From Anaerolineae bacterium (lineage in GTDB: Bacteria; Chloroflexota; Anaerolineae; JAADDB01): DNA of 7,341 bases. The notes under the pieces were generated by a model. The model was not told where the DNA came from. It worked only from the letters and a program-made list of their open reading frames with translations, and did not search any database. Made by a program: the position numbers and the translations under genes. The stretch is taken from NCBI GenBank assembly GCA_015489285.1, contig WGAA01000265.1:1-7341 (forward strand), written 5' to 3'. Below are positions 1 through 6,370 of this stretch, piece by piece (positions within the stretch are counted from its first letter, which is position 1; every line of letters starts with the position of its first letter).

Positions 1-1635
1 GCCCAACCCCTCGTATACCAGCCGATACGGGCCGATGGTCATGGCCTCTCCCGGGCTCAGCGCGGCCTGGTTGTCGATCTGGTAAAAGCCTCTGCCGACG
101 ATACCCACAGCCATCATGACCACACCCAGGTGCACGATGTACCCCCCGTATCGCCGTTGATTGCGCCGGAAAAGTCGGGCCAGAGCCCGTAGGGGGGATT
201 CCCCGGTGGCCCTCATGCGGGCGCGCACCCCGCGGACGTATTCCTGGACGATGGAGACGAACACCAGGGCGATGGTCCCCAGGCCGATAATGGGCCAGAA
301 CCGGCGTTCGCCCAGCGCGAAGACAAGGACCATCATGGCCACGCCCCCCAGAACAGGCCATTGTAGCTGGTGGCGCAGGGTGTGCCAGTTCGCCCGCCGC
401 CAGGGCAGGAGGGGGCCTATGCCGATGGCCAGGAGCAGGACGACGAAGATGGGCCCGTTGACCCGGTTGAAGAAGGGGGCGCTGACCGTCAACTTATCCC
501 CTGTGAAGAGTTCCGACATAATGGGCCACAGGGTGCCCAACAGGGTCGTGAAGGCGATGGAGACGAAAAGGACGTTGGCCAGCAAGAAGGCGCTCTCGCG
601 GGAGAGAATGGCATCCAGCTCGTTATCCCCCTGGAGCAGGGGGAGCCGCTTGAACAGGATCGCCAGGAACCCGAGAAGGAGGAGGGCCAGGAAACCGAGG
701 AACATGGGTCCGATGTTGGAGAGGGCAAAGGCATGGACCGATTCGATGACGCCGCTTCGTGTGATGAAGGTGCCCAGGATGGTCAGCCAGAAGGTGAGGA
801 AGATGAGTACCACGTTCCACACCTTGAGCATTCCCCGTCGTTCCTGGATCATGATGGAGTGGAGAAACGCGGTCCCCGTCAGCCAGGGGAGGAAGGACGC
901 GTTCTCCACCGGATCCCAGGCCCAGTACCCGCCCCAGCCGAGCTCCATGTAAGCCCACTGGGAGCCCATGAGGATGCCTAGGGAGAGGAAGACCCAGGGG
1001 ACGAGGGTCCAGCGGCGGATGGTGCGAACCCACGTGTTCCCCAGGTTCCCCGTAATCAACGCGGCCATAGCATAGGCAAAGGGCACGGTGAACCCGATGT
1101 ATCCCCAATACAGGCCGATAGGGTGGACGACCATCCAGTAATTCTGGAGTAACGGGTTCAGGCTATTGCCGTCGGGCGGGGTAAAGGGGAGCAGGGCAAA
1201 GGGGTTGTCCCCGAAGAGCATCAGTGCCGTGAAGAAGAGGGCGATCGCGTGGAGGACGGTGTACACGTAGGCGTTGAGCTCGGGATGTCGTTCTTTGAGC
1301 CAGGTGACCGCGGCCATGCCGTAGAGCCCCAAAATCCAGCTCCAGAAGAGGAGGGACCCCGCCTGGCCGCCCCACAGGGCGGCGAACTTATATAAGGTAG
1401 GAAGGGCTCGTTCACTGTGGCTGGCCACATATTCCACCCGGAAGTCATCCGTCAGCAGCGCGTACCAGAGGGCGATCATCCCCACGCTCATCAGGATGCC
1501 GAAGGCAAAAAGGGCACGCCGAGAGCTCTCGATGACATCCAACCTATCCCTGTGATATCCCCATATGCCGGCAACGACTCCGTACAGCGTCACAGCAAAC
1601 GCCATAACCAGCGCCAAAAATCCTACATCTGCCAT
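1..1635 (-). CDS. ccmF: Cytochrome c heme lyase subunit CcmF (C-terminus cut by the window edge)
   Basis: Polytopic membrane protein of System I cytochrome c maturation. It takes heme from holo-CcmE and, with CcmH, ligates it to reduced apocytochrome c on the outer face of the membrane. The reading frame is open from ATG 1635-1633 to base 1, giving 545 codons. The family is usually about 630-670 residues, so roughly the last 100 are missing. All four conserved heme-associated histidines are visible: H171 in HPIGLYWGY, H259 in FLHSIM, H301 in SVHAFA and H502 in IVHLGV. They sit at nearly the E. coli spacing. The WWD-type heme-binding motif is WGGYWAWDPVENAS at residues 234-247, with Tyr where many proteobacterial proteins have Trp. 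Hydrophobic segments recur along the whole length. The start is fixed by a strong Shine-Dalgarno 6 nt upstream. The gene lies 35 bp after ccmG and is probably cotranscribed with it. Identification is firm. Confidence 0.97.
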   Translation of the reverse strand, partial: MADVGFLALVMAFAVTLYGVVAGIWGYHRDRLDVIESSRRALFAFGILMSVGMIALWYALLTDDFRVEYVASHSERALPTLYKFAALWGGQAGSLLFWSWILGLYGMAAVTWLKERHPELNAYVYTVLHAIALFFTALMLFGDNPFALLPFTPPDGNSLNPLLQNYWMVVHPIGLYWGYIGFTVPFAYAMAALITGNLGNTWVRTIRRWTLVPWVFLSLGILMGSQWAYMELGWGGYWAWDPVENASFLPWLTGTAFLHSIMIQERRGMLKVWNVVLIFLTFWLTILGTFITRSGVIESVHAFALSNIGPMFLGFLALLLLGFLAILFKRLPLLQGDNELDAILSRESAFLLANVLFVSIAFTTLLGTLWPIMSELFTGDKLTVSAPFFNRVNGPIFVVLLLAIGIGPLLPWRRANWHTLRHQLQWPVLGGVAMMVLVFALGERRFWPIIGLGTIALVFVSIVQEYVRGVRARMRATGESPLRALARLFRRNQRRYGGYIVHLGVVMMAVGIVGRGFYQIDNQAALSPGEAMTIGPYRLVYEGLG

Positions 1636-1641
1636 GAACGG

Positions 1642-1648
1642 CCTCCTT
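1642..1648 (-). promoter_or_regulatory. Ribosome binding site of ccmF
   Basis: On the minus strand this reads AAGGAGG, ending 6 nt before ATG 1635. It is a near-perfect anti-16S match in the 35-bp gap after ccmG, and it supports ATG 1635 as the ccmF start. The gap holds no hairpin or promoter that I can see. Confidence 0.85.
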
Positions 1649-1670
1649 GGTTTGACTTACCCAAGGGAAT

Positions 1671-2210
1671 TCACTCCCCGAGCAAGGGTTCAATGTATCC
1701 GATAAGTTCATCCGCGCTCATGGGCCGGATGATGGCCGCGCGGACGTTGCCCTGTTTGTCGATGATGAACGTTTCCGGTACCCCTCGAATGCGGTATTTC
1801 TGCCCAATGCGTCGGCCCAGGTCGGGGCCGTTGGGGTAGGTGATGCCGTAGGCCTTGAGATAAGCCCGAGCCTTGCTTTCCGTGTCCGACCAGTTGATGC
1901 CGATGAAGACGACGTCTCTGTCCTTGTACTTCTGCCACACCTCTTCCAGATCGCGAGCTTCGTCCTTACAGGGTTGGCACCAGGAGGCCCAGAAGTTGAC
2001 GACCACGACTTTACCTCGCAGGTCGGATAGCCGGATGGTGCCACCGTCGAACAGTTGGAGGGTGAAATCGGGCGCGGGGCCTTTTTCCGGCCGCCCTTTG
2101 TGGCGCATGAGGAGCCCCGCGGCCAGCAGGCCGATGAAAAGGAGAACGAGGACGAAAATAATGATGGTCGTACGGGATGTTCGGGTTTGGGGTGTGTTCT
2201 GTGCGCTCAT
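1671..2210 (-). CDS. ccmG: Thiol:disulfide interchange protein CcmG/DsbE (thioredoxin-like, membrane anchored)
   Basis: This is a 179-residue protein with a short cytoplasmic N-terminus, one membrane anchor at about residues 14-35, and an extracytoplasmic thioredoxin fold. The active site is WCQPC with C78 and C81. The cis-proline loop is GVPETF (P145), followed by the FIID strand. The Glu after the cis-Pro and the APDFTL entry strand (46-51) are typical of the CcmG/ResA/TlpA group. In System I this protein keeps the cysteines of apocytochrome c (directly or through CcmH) reduced, drawing electrons from CcdA or DsbD, neither of which is in the window. The ATG lies 3 bp after the ccmH stop, with GGGAG at 2221-2217 as a Shine-Dalgarno inside the end of ccmH, so translation is probably coupled. 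ResA is the main alternative name. Position between ccmH and ccmF favours CcmG. Confidence 0.93.
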   Translation of the reverse strand: MSAQNTPQTRTSRTTIIIFVLVLLFIGLLAAGLLMRHKGRPEKGPAPDFTLQLFDGGTIRLSDLRGKVVVVNFWASWCQPCKDEARDLEEVWQKYKDRDVVFIGINWSDTESKARAYLKAYGITYPNGPDLGRRIGQKYRIRGVPETFIIDKQGNVRAAIIRPMSADELIGYIEPLLGE

Positions 2211-2213
2211 GAT

Positions 2214-2741
2214 CTACTCCCACTGGGAAAGTTCTCGTTCGACCTGCCGGGCGTATTCGTCCAGCAGCTCATCCGTTTCCTCTTCACGGGCCGTCCTCTC
2301 CGAAGTGACCGTTTCGGCCTGAGGTGCTCCTCGGCTCCACTGCCGAATGCGCAGGAAGACGTAGCCTCCCGCACCGAGGAGGGCAACGAAGGGGATAATC
2401 CAGGCCAGCCAGTTGAACCCCTTCTTGGGAGGTTCCCCCAACACGATGGGACCGTATTGGGCGACGAAATACTGGCGTATCTCCTCCGGTGTTTTCCCCT
2501 CGGCCAGTTGTTTGGCGATCTCCTTCTTCATGTCCATACAGAGGGGAATTTCGCACGCGTCCAGGCGTTCGCCCACGCACAGGGGGCAGTAAAGGGTGCG
2601 GGCTACAGCTTCGACCTCGCTCGGCGTGGGGGTCCCGGCGAGGACGGTGGTCACGAGAGGGGTGGCAATACTCGAGAGGATGAGGGCGAGCATCAACAGG
2701 GTGAGGAAACGATGAGAACGTGGCTTGGATAAGAGCATCAT
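2214..2741 (-). CDS. ccmH: Cytochrome c biogenesis protein CcmH (CcmH/CycL/NrfF family)
   Basis: This 175-residue thiol-disulfide protein of System I reduces or presents apocytochrome c for ligation with CcmF. It has a signal-peptide-like N-terminus (basic, then hydrophobic at about 11-34, with a plausible cleavage site after VLA35). An extracytoplasmic helical domain follows, with the family CxxC as LYCPLC (C52, C55). The conserved segment EEIRQYFVAQYG is at 86-97, a second membrane span at about 111-131, and an acidic tail at 140-175. Two more cysteines (C63 and C68) lie just after the motif, where proteobacterial CcmH usually has none. The length fits the short CcmH type without the TPR domain of E. 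coli CcmH. The ATG overlaps the cyclase stop (ATGA), and an AGGAGGAGG ribosome site lies 10 nt upstream. A second in-frame ATG follows immediately, but its spacing is worse. Confidence 0.93.
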   Translation of the reverse strand: MMLLSKPRSHRFLTLLMLALILSSIATPLVTTVLAGTPTPSEVEAVARTLYCPLCVGERLDACEIPLCMDMKKEIAKQLAEGKTPEEIRQYFVAQYGPIVLGEPPKKGFNWLAWIIPFVALLGAGGYVFLRIRQWSRGAPQAETVTSERTAREEETDELLDEYARQVERELSQWE

Positions 2742-3856
2742 CGTACCGGTACCTCCTCCTTGTCCACACGCAGCGCGTGGCGTTGTTCCTCGTCTATGAG
2801 CACTTCCTGTACGTCGAAGATCTCCACGGGCTCCTTTTTCCCGTGGAGAATGCGTTCCCCGAGGGGGACAACGCGAACGTAGGGTTTTACTTCCTCATAC
2901 GTGGCCCGACTGATAAGGGTTTGACCGCGGTGGGCGATTTCCTGCAATCGCTTGGCAATGTTGACGGTGTCGCCCAGCGCGGTGTAGTTCATCAGATTGT
3001 AGCTTCCCACATTCCCAACAATGGCTTCGCCCGTGTGAATGCCGATGCCGAAGTAAAGTTTTTGGCCGTCGACCTCGGGGCCTTGCGCCTCCACCCGGCG
3101 GTGGATTTCCTCGGCCGCGACGACCGCGCGCAGGGCGTGGTGTTCTTGGGGGAGTGGGGCGTTGAAGAAGGCCATAATACCATCTCCCAGGAACTTGTCC
3201 ACCGTCCCGCCCAGGGAGAAGATCACGTCTGTCGCCGTGGAGAGGTAGGTGTTGAGCACATCCATGAGGGTATCGGGAGGGAGTTTTTCCGCAATCGGAG
3301 TAAAATGCCGGAGGTCCGCGAAAAGGACGGTGATGATCTGGCGCGTTCCCCCTAAATCGGGTAACGTGGTAGAATTAATAAGGCGGCGGGCAACGATGGA
3401 AGGCATATAGCGCTCAAAAAGGGTACGGAGGCGCTCGTTGGCCTGATTCAGCTCCTCTTGGAGCCGCAGGTTTTCACGGCGGAGGCGGCTCTTTTCCAGA
3501 GCTTTTCGGATGCGGATGCGCATCTGCTTGAGGGGAAAGGGTTTGCTGATGTACTCATCCGCTCCCGAAAGCAACGTCTCCAGCATGATGCGCTCGGAGG
3601 AGAGGGCGCTGACCATGACGATGGCCGCGACCGGATCCCGCTGGCGAATAACTTTCAGCAGTTCTACGCCGTCTACATTAGGGAGAAGGATGTCCAGCAG
3701 GATGAGATCCGGACGGACTTCTTCGAAGACGCGTAGGGCGGTCTCGGCATCCAGCGCCACGTGCACCTCGAAGCCATCGGCTTGAAGGAGACGCCGAACC
3801 AGGTTGAGTGCTTCGGGTTCGTCATCGACTATGAGGACCTGCGGCTTCTCACTCAT
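2738..3856 (-). CDS. Response regulator fused to a class III adenylate cyclase
   Basis: This is a 372-residue soluble protein predicted to make cAMP from ATP under phosphorelay control. Residues 5-120 form a CheY-like receiver with acidic pocket D11/D12, phosphoacceptor D55 (LILLDILLPN), switch residue S83 and K105 in SKPF. A coiled-coil-like helix spans about 112-150. Residues 172-350 form a class III cyclase domain with metal-binding D181 (LFADLRHFT) and D225 (KFLGDGIMAFF), and transition-state residues N299 and R303 (GDTVNIAKRL). The purine-specifying pair is K221 and T292. Lys with Thr is the class IIIb pattern and points to ATP rather than GTP. All catalytic residues are present, so it should be active as a homodimer. 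The ATG at 3856 is chosen because a consensus promoter ends just before it; an in-frame upstream TTG at 3892 overlaps the -35 box and is rejected. No histidine kinase is in the window. The stop overlaps the ccmH start. Confidence 0.93.
   Translation of the reverse strand: MSEKPQVLIVDDEPEALNLVRRLLQADGFEVHVALDAETALRVFEEVRPDLILLDILLPNVDGVELLKVIRQRDPVAAIVMVSALSSERIMLETLLSGADEYISKPFPLKQMRIRIRKALEKSRLRRENLRLQEELNQANERLRTLFERYMPSIVARRLINSTTLPDLGGTRQIITVLFADLRHFTPIAEKLPPDTLMDVLNTYLSTATDVIFSLGGTVDKFLGDGIMAFFNAPLPQEHHALRAVVAAEEIHRRVEAQGPEVDGQKLYFGIGIHTGEAIVGNVGSYNLMNYTALGDTVNIAKRLQEIAHRGQTLISRATYEEVKPYVRVVPLGERILHGKKEPVEIFDVQEVLIDEEQRHALRVDKEEVPVR
2752..2760 (-). promoter_or_regulatory. Ribosome binding site of ccmH inside the cyclase gene
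   Basis: AGGAGGAGG on the minus strand lies within the last codons of the cyclase gene, 10 nt before ATG 2741. Together with the 4-bp ATGA stop/start overlap it indicates translational coupling of ccmH to the cyclase. Confidence 0.75.
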
Positions 3857-3892
3857 GGCGCTTATTATACCTTTCGCATCACAGGCTGCCAA
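3857..3892 (-). promoter_or_regulatory. Sigma70-type promoter of the cyclase-ccmHGF operon, predicted leaderless
   Basis: On the minus strand the -35 hexamer is TTGGCA (3892-3887, one mismatch to TTGACA). The spacer is exactly 17 bp (3886-3870), and the -10 hexamer is a perfect TATAAT (3869-3864). Only 7 nt separate the -10 box from ATG 3856, so transcription should begin at or one base before the A of the start codon. No Shine-Dalgarno lies in this short space. The start site is inferred from spacing, not measured. Confidence 0.8.
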
Positions 3893-3935
3893 AACGGTGT
3901 GACGGGTTTTCGGTTACTTCATTGCAGATTTCGTC

Positions 3936-3939
3936 GGAG
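3936..3939 (+). promoter_or_regulatory. Probable ribosome binding site of the GAF-domain gene
   Basis: GGAG lies 6 nt before an in-frame TTG at 3946. The other candidate start, TTG at 3922, has no purine-rich site before it, and no in-frame ATG or GTG precedes the first membrane segment. The start therefore rests on this weak site. No convincing plus-strand -35/-10 pair was found in 3857-3945. Confidence 0.5.
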
Positions 3940-3945
3940 CCAACA

Positions 3946-5397
3946 TTGAACGGGAAACGCAGCACATCGAAGAAGACATCGCATCATCAAGGGCGTTCCT
4001 CCCTGGATGCCCTGTACGTAGGCCTGACGCTGGGCCTCCTCCTGGGGGGCTCAGCAGCCGGGGTGGGGGTATTTGTCCTTCGCGTTGCCCCTCACGGATT
4101 TTCCCTCCTCCTCATCATCGTCTTGCTCCTCCTCATGGTGGTTCTCGTCTCGGTGTTCCTCGTCGCTTTGGCCCGGTGGCGTAGGGAGCTGCAGGCCATG
4201 TGGACGGAGTCCATGGAGCGGTGGCAGGAGTCCAACATCCGTCGTGTGGGTGCTCAGGTGGGGGAGTACTTGAGCACGCTGGAACAGCGGTATCTGGAGC
4301 AGATGAGCGAATCCATGACTCGCGTCGGTTTGCAGGTGGCCGAGCTCCGGTTGAAAGAGACGCTGGGAATTTCCTGGTTGGAGACCCTGTACCACGCGTT
4401 TACCCTCCTCCAGGAGGCGGAGAACGAAGAGGCCCTGTACGAAAATATTGTCACGGCCTTTGCGATGTTGGACGGCTATACCCAGGTGCTTTTGTTGCTC
4501 GGCCAGGACGAGCTGGGTCCCCTCCGCCTCACGGCCGCGTTGGGGCTCCCCCAAGAGAGCTTGAACCGCTGGCTACACCAGTCATGGCGGCCGCCCCTGT
4601 GGGGGGTTGTTGCTCCTGCCCTGGCAAAGAAGAAGCCCTTCCTCGTGCAGGAGGACGCCTCCGAAATGCGCTCATTTAAGGAAGAGTTCCCCTGGCCTGT
4701 GGTAGGGGATCGGGCGCTGGCTTTGCCCCTTTTGGGCACCCAGGCGGTCCAGGGGGTCGTGCTCCTCGTGCGTCAGGGGGAACCGCCCTTGCCCAATCAA
4801 CTGCACATCCGGTTGCTGGAAATGGTGGCCCTGTTCGCCGGGCGCACGCTGGAGAACTGGCAGCTGGTCCGAGGCGTTCAGACCCACATCGCAGAGCTCC
4901 TCACCGTCCAGTCCATCACAAAGACGTTGATCTCCGCGCCCTCCCTGGAGGCCCTGGTCCAGCACCTCAGCGTGGAGATCACCAGTATTCTGGGGCCATG
5001 CTCCCTGGCCCTTATCCTGCGTGAGGATGTGTCGGAACGGCGCATGTACACGAGCCCCCCCATGCCCATGGAAGAGGCCACGTTCGTTGATTGGCGGGTC
5101 GTCCAGTGGGTGTGCGAGGCCTCCCAGCCGGTCTTCTACACCCCGGGACAGGTGGGGGAGGATGTGGGCGACCTCATTTTCGAGAGCTCGGGTTCTGCTA
5201 TGGCCGTTCCCCTGGAAGGGGTAGATCGATCCCTCGGTGTCCTGGTGGTCGCCTCTCAGATGCCCGGCCACGTTTTCGAGGAGCCGCAAATGGTGGGCGT
5301 GCGCACCATCGCCAATACCGCCGTTGTCGGATTGTACGCGTTGCGTTTTCGAGAACAACTCACCTCTGTCCCCGGAAAGATGGAGATGAAGGAGTAG
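3946..5397 (+). CDS. Membrane protein with two GAF-like sensor domains, no output domain
   Basis: This 483-residue protein starts at TTG 3946; a start at TTG 3922 would add 8 residues. A polar, basic N-terminus is followed by two closely spaced membrane spans (about 23-47 and 52-75) and a basic ARWRRE segment. A charged helical linker (about 76-145) probably forms a coiled coil. Two domains with GAF-like alternation of strands and helices follow: about 146-305 (with an ALALPLLG/GVVLLV strand pair near the end) and about 317-467 (with AMAVPLEG/LGVLVVAS in the same place). Matching strand pairs in both halves support a tandem GAF reading. No NKFDE cyclic-nucleotide motif, phytochrome cysteine, histidine kinase, GGDEF, HTH or phosphatase domain is visible. 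It is transcribed divergently from the cyclase operon across 89 bp, so it could sense a small ligand or act as a scaffold for a separate kinase. Ligand and partner are unknown. Confidence 0.8.
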   Translation: MNGKRSTSKKTSHHQGRSSLDALYVGLTLGLLLGGSAAGVGVFVLRVAPHGFSLLLIIVLLLLMVVLVSVFLVALARWRRELQAMWTESMERWQESNIRRVGAQVGEYLSTLEQRYLEQMSESMTRVGLQVAELRLKETLGISWLETLYHAFTLLQEAENEEALYENIVTAFAMLDGYTQVLLLLGQDELGPLRLTAALGLPQESLNRWLHQSWRPPLWGVVAPALAKKKPFLVQEDASEMRSFKEEFPWPVVGDRALALPLLGTQAVQGVVLLVRQGEPPLPNQLHIRLLEMVALFAGRTLENWQLVRGVQTHIAELLTVQSITKTLISAPSLEALVQHLSVEITSILGPCSLALILREDVSERRMYTSPPMPMEEATFVDWRVVQWVCEASQPVFYTPGQVGEDVGDLIFESSGSAMAVPLEGVDRSLGVLVVASQMPGHVFEEPQMVGVRTIANTAVVGLYALRFREQLTSVPGKMEMKE

Positions 5398-5410
5398 GGA
5401 GCAGGGTGTT

Positions 5411-6364
5411 CTACGTTTGAGGAAGGGTGAGGGTAGGGGTGGGATGAGCGAAACGCGCGTCCTCGCGCAGCATGCGATATATCCCTTCGCGCAAGGTGAT
5501 ACGCGGGCGCCAGTCGAGGAACGCGCGCGCGCGCGTCAGGTCCGCCACCATGCGAGAGACGCCCCCGCTCTGCTCGGGGTTGTAGAGGACGTGGGCCCGC
5601 TGTCCCGTCACATTTTCCAGGACGCGGATGAGCTCGTTGATGCTCGTTTCCTCGCCTGACCCAATGTTGATGATCTGCTGGTCCACCTGGGACTCCCCCG
5701 CAGCGATGAGCGCGTCGACCACATCATCAATGTAGACGAAATCCCGTGTTTGGGTGCCGTCCCCGTGAACGACGAGGGAGCCCCCGCCCAGGATTTGACG
5801 CAGGAACTGGGGAATGACGGGCGGGTAGGAGACGGGCAAGGGCTGCCCGGGGCCGTAGGCGTTGAAGATGCGTAAGGCGACGGTTTCCACCCCGTACAGG
5901 GCTCCCAGGGTGAAAATGTAGTGTTCCGCCGCGATCTTCGTCACCGCGTAGGGGACTCGCGGGCGGGGACGCATGTCCTCCTGGAGCGGTTGTTCGTCCT
6001 GTTCCCCGTACACCGTCCCGGAGGAGGCCAGAACGACCCGCCGTACGCCCACGTTGCGGATGGCTTCCATGAGGCTTACGGTGCCTCCCACGTTAACGTC
6101 GTTGTACTCCCGGGGAAAGAGGATGGACTCGGGAACGGAAGCGCGGGCAGCCAGGTGGTACACACAATCTACCTCCTGGAGCAAGCTCCACAGCTTGGGT
6201 ACATCCCGTACATCTCCCCGGATGAAGATAACTCGCGGGTCGAGCCCCTGGGGATCTCCGGAACTGAGGTCGTCCAACACCCGGACGTGATCTCCTCGAG
6301 CGACTAAGCGGTTGGCCAACGCGGTGCCGATGAATCCAGCACCGCCGGTTATCAATACGTGCAT
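5411..6364 (-). CDS. NAD-dependent sugar-nucleotide epimerase/dehydratase (extended SDR)
   Basis: This 317-residue cytosolic enzyme is of the extended short-chain dehydrogenase family. The Rossmann NAD site is TGGAGFIG (6-13), with acidic D31/D32 after the second strand, as expected for NAD(H) binding. The catalytic elements are SSGTVYG (114-120) and YAVTK with Y139 and K143. The FNAYGPGQ loop (168-175) and RDFVYIDDVVDAL (207-219) resemble UDP-glucose/UDP-GlcNAc 4-epimerases and related WbpP-type enzymes. Exact substrate cannot be read from the sequence; a UDP-hexose or UDP-uronate is likely. ATG 6364 is chosen because a GGAGGAG site sits 6 nt upstream; an upstream in-frame GTG at 6379 would lie 5' of that site. 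The gene follows the glycosyltransferase by 82 bp, suggesting a shared role in surface glycan synthesis. The C-terminal HPTPTLTLPQT tail looks added beyond the fold, and a (CG)7 tract codes for residues 277-281. Confidence 0.92.
   Translation of the reverse strand: MHVLITGGAGFIGTALANRLVARGDHVRVLDDLSSGDPQGLDPRVIFIRGDVRDVPKLWSLLQEVDCVYHLAARASVPESILFPREYNDVNVGGTVSLMEAIRNVGVRRVVLASSGTVYGEQDEQPLQEDMRPRPRVPYAVTKIAAEHYIFTLGALYGVETVALRIFNAYGPGQPLPVSYPPVIPQFLRQILGGGSLVVHGDGTQTRDFVYIDDVVDALIAAGESQVDQQIINIGSGEETSINELIRVLENVTGQRAHVLYNPEQSGGVSRMVADLTRARAFLDWRPRITLREGIYRMLREDARFAHPTPTLTLPQT
5425..5443 (+). repeat. G-quadruplex motif in the convergent gene end
   Basis: The plus strand has four G-runs (GGG, GGG, GGGG, GGG) separated by loops of 3, 2 and 1 nt, which meets the canonical G4 pattern with very short loops. 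It lies in the last codons of the epimerase gene, 28 bp beyond the GAF gene stop. It would be present as RNA only in read-through from the GAF gene. Confidence 0.6.
5521..5536. repeat. (CG)7 dinucleotide tract
   Basis: ACGCGCGCGCGCGCGT is a perfect self-complementary 16-mer with seven CG units inside the epimerase gene, where it encodes the TRARA stretch. Alternating CG of this length can adopt Z-DNA and is prone to slippage. Confidence 0.75.
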
Positions 6365-6370
6365 GGTGTG

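Noticed and set aside
161..981. Long open frames on the plus strand and in other minus-strand frames across 161-1108
   Set aside because: They are Arg/Pro/Gly-rich or otherwise low-complexity shadows of the ccmF frame, which carries all the conserved motifs.
3857..3892. N-terminal extension of the cyclase from TTG 3892
   Set aside because: The TTG lies in the -35 box and the 12 extra codons cover the -10 box; the ATG at 3856 starts exactly where a receiver domain should.
3879..3902. TCACA at 3879-3883 and TGTGA at 3898-3902 flanking the cyclase -35 region, suggesting a cAMP-CRP operator
   Set aside because: The half-sites are in the reverse arrangement (TCACA-N14-TGTGA) instead of TGTGA-N6-TCACA, and the arms are only 5 bp long. 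A different dimeric regulator cannot be excluded, but the signal is too weak to annotate.
4051..5358. Minus-strand frames inside the GAF gene (4051-4554 and 4672-5358)
   Set aside because: Their His/Gln/Gly-rich composition lacks family motifs; the plus frame has membrane spans and two GAF-like domains.
3946..5397. GAF domains as cyclic-nucleotide receptors for the neighbouring cyclase
   Set aside because: No NKFDE-type motif is present in either domain; the neighbourhood alone is not enough to claim cNMP binding.
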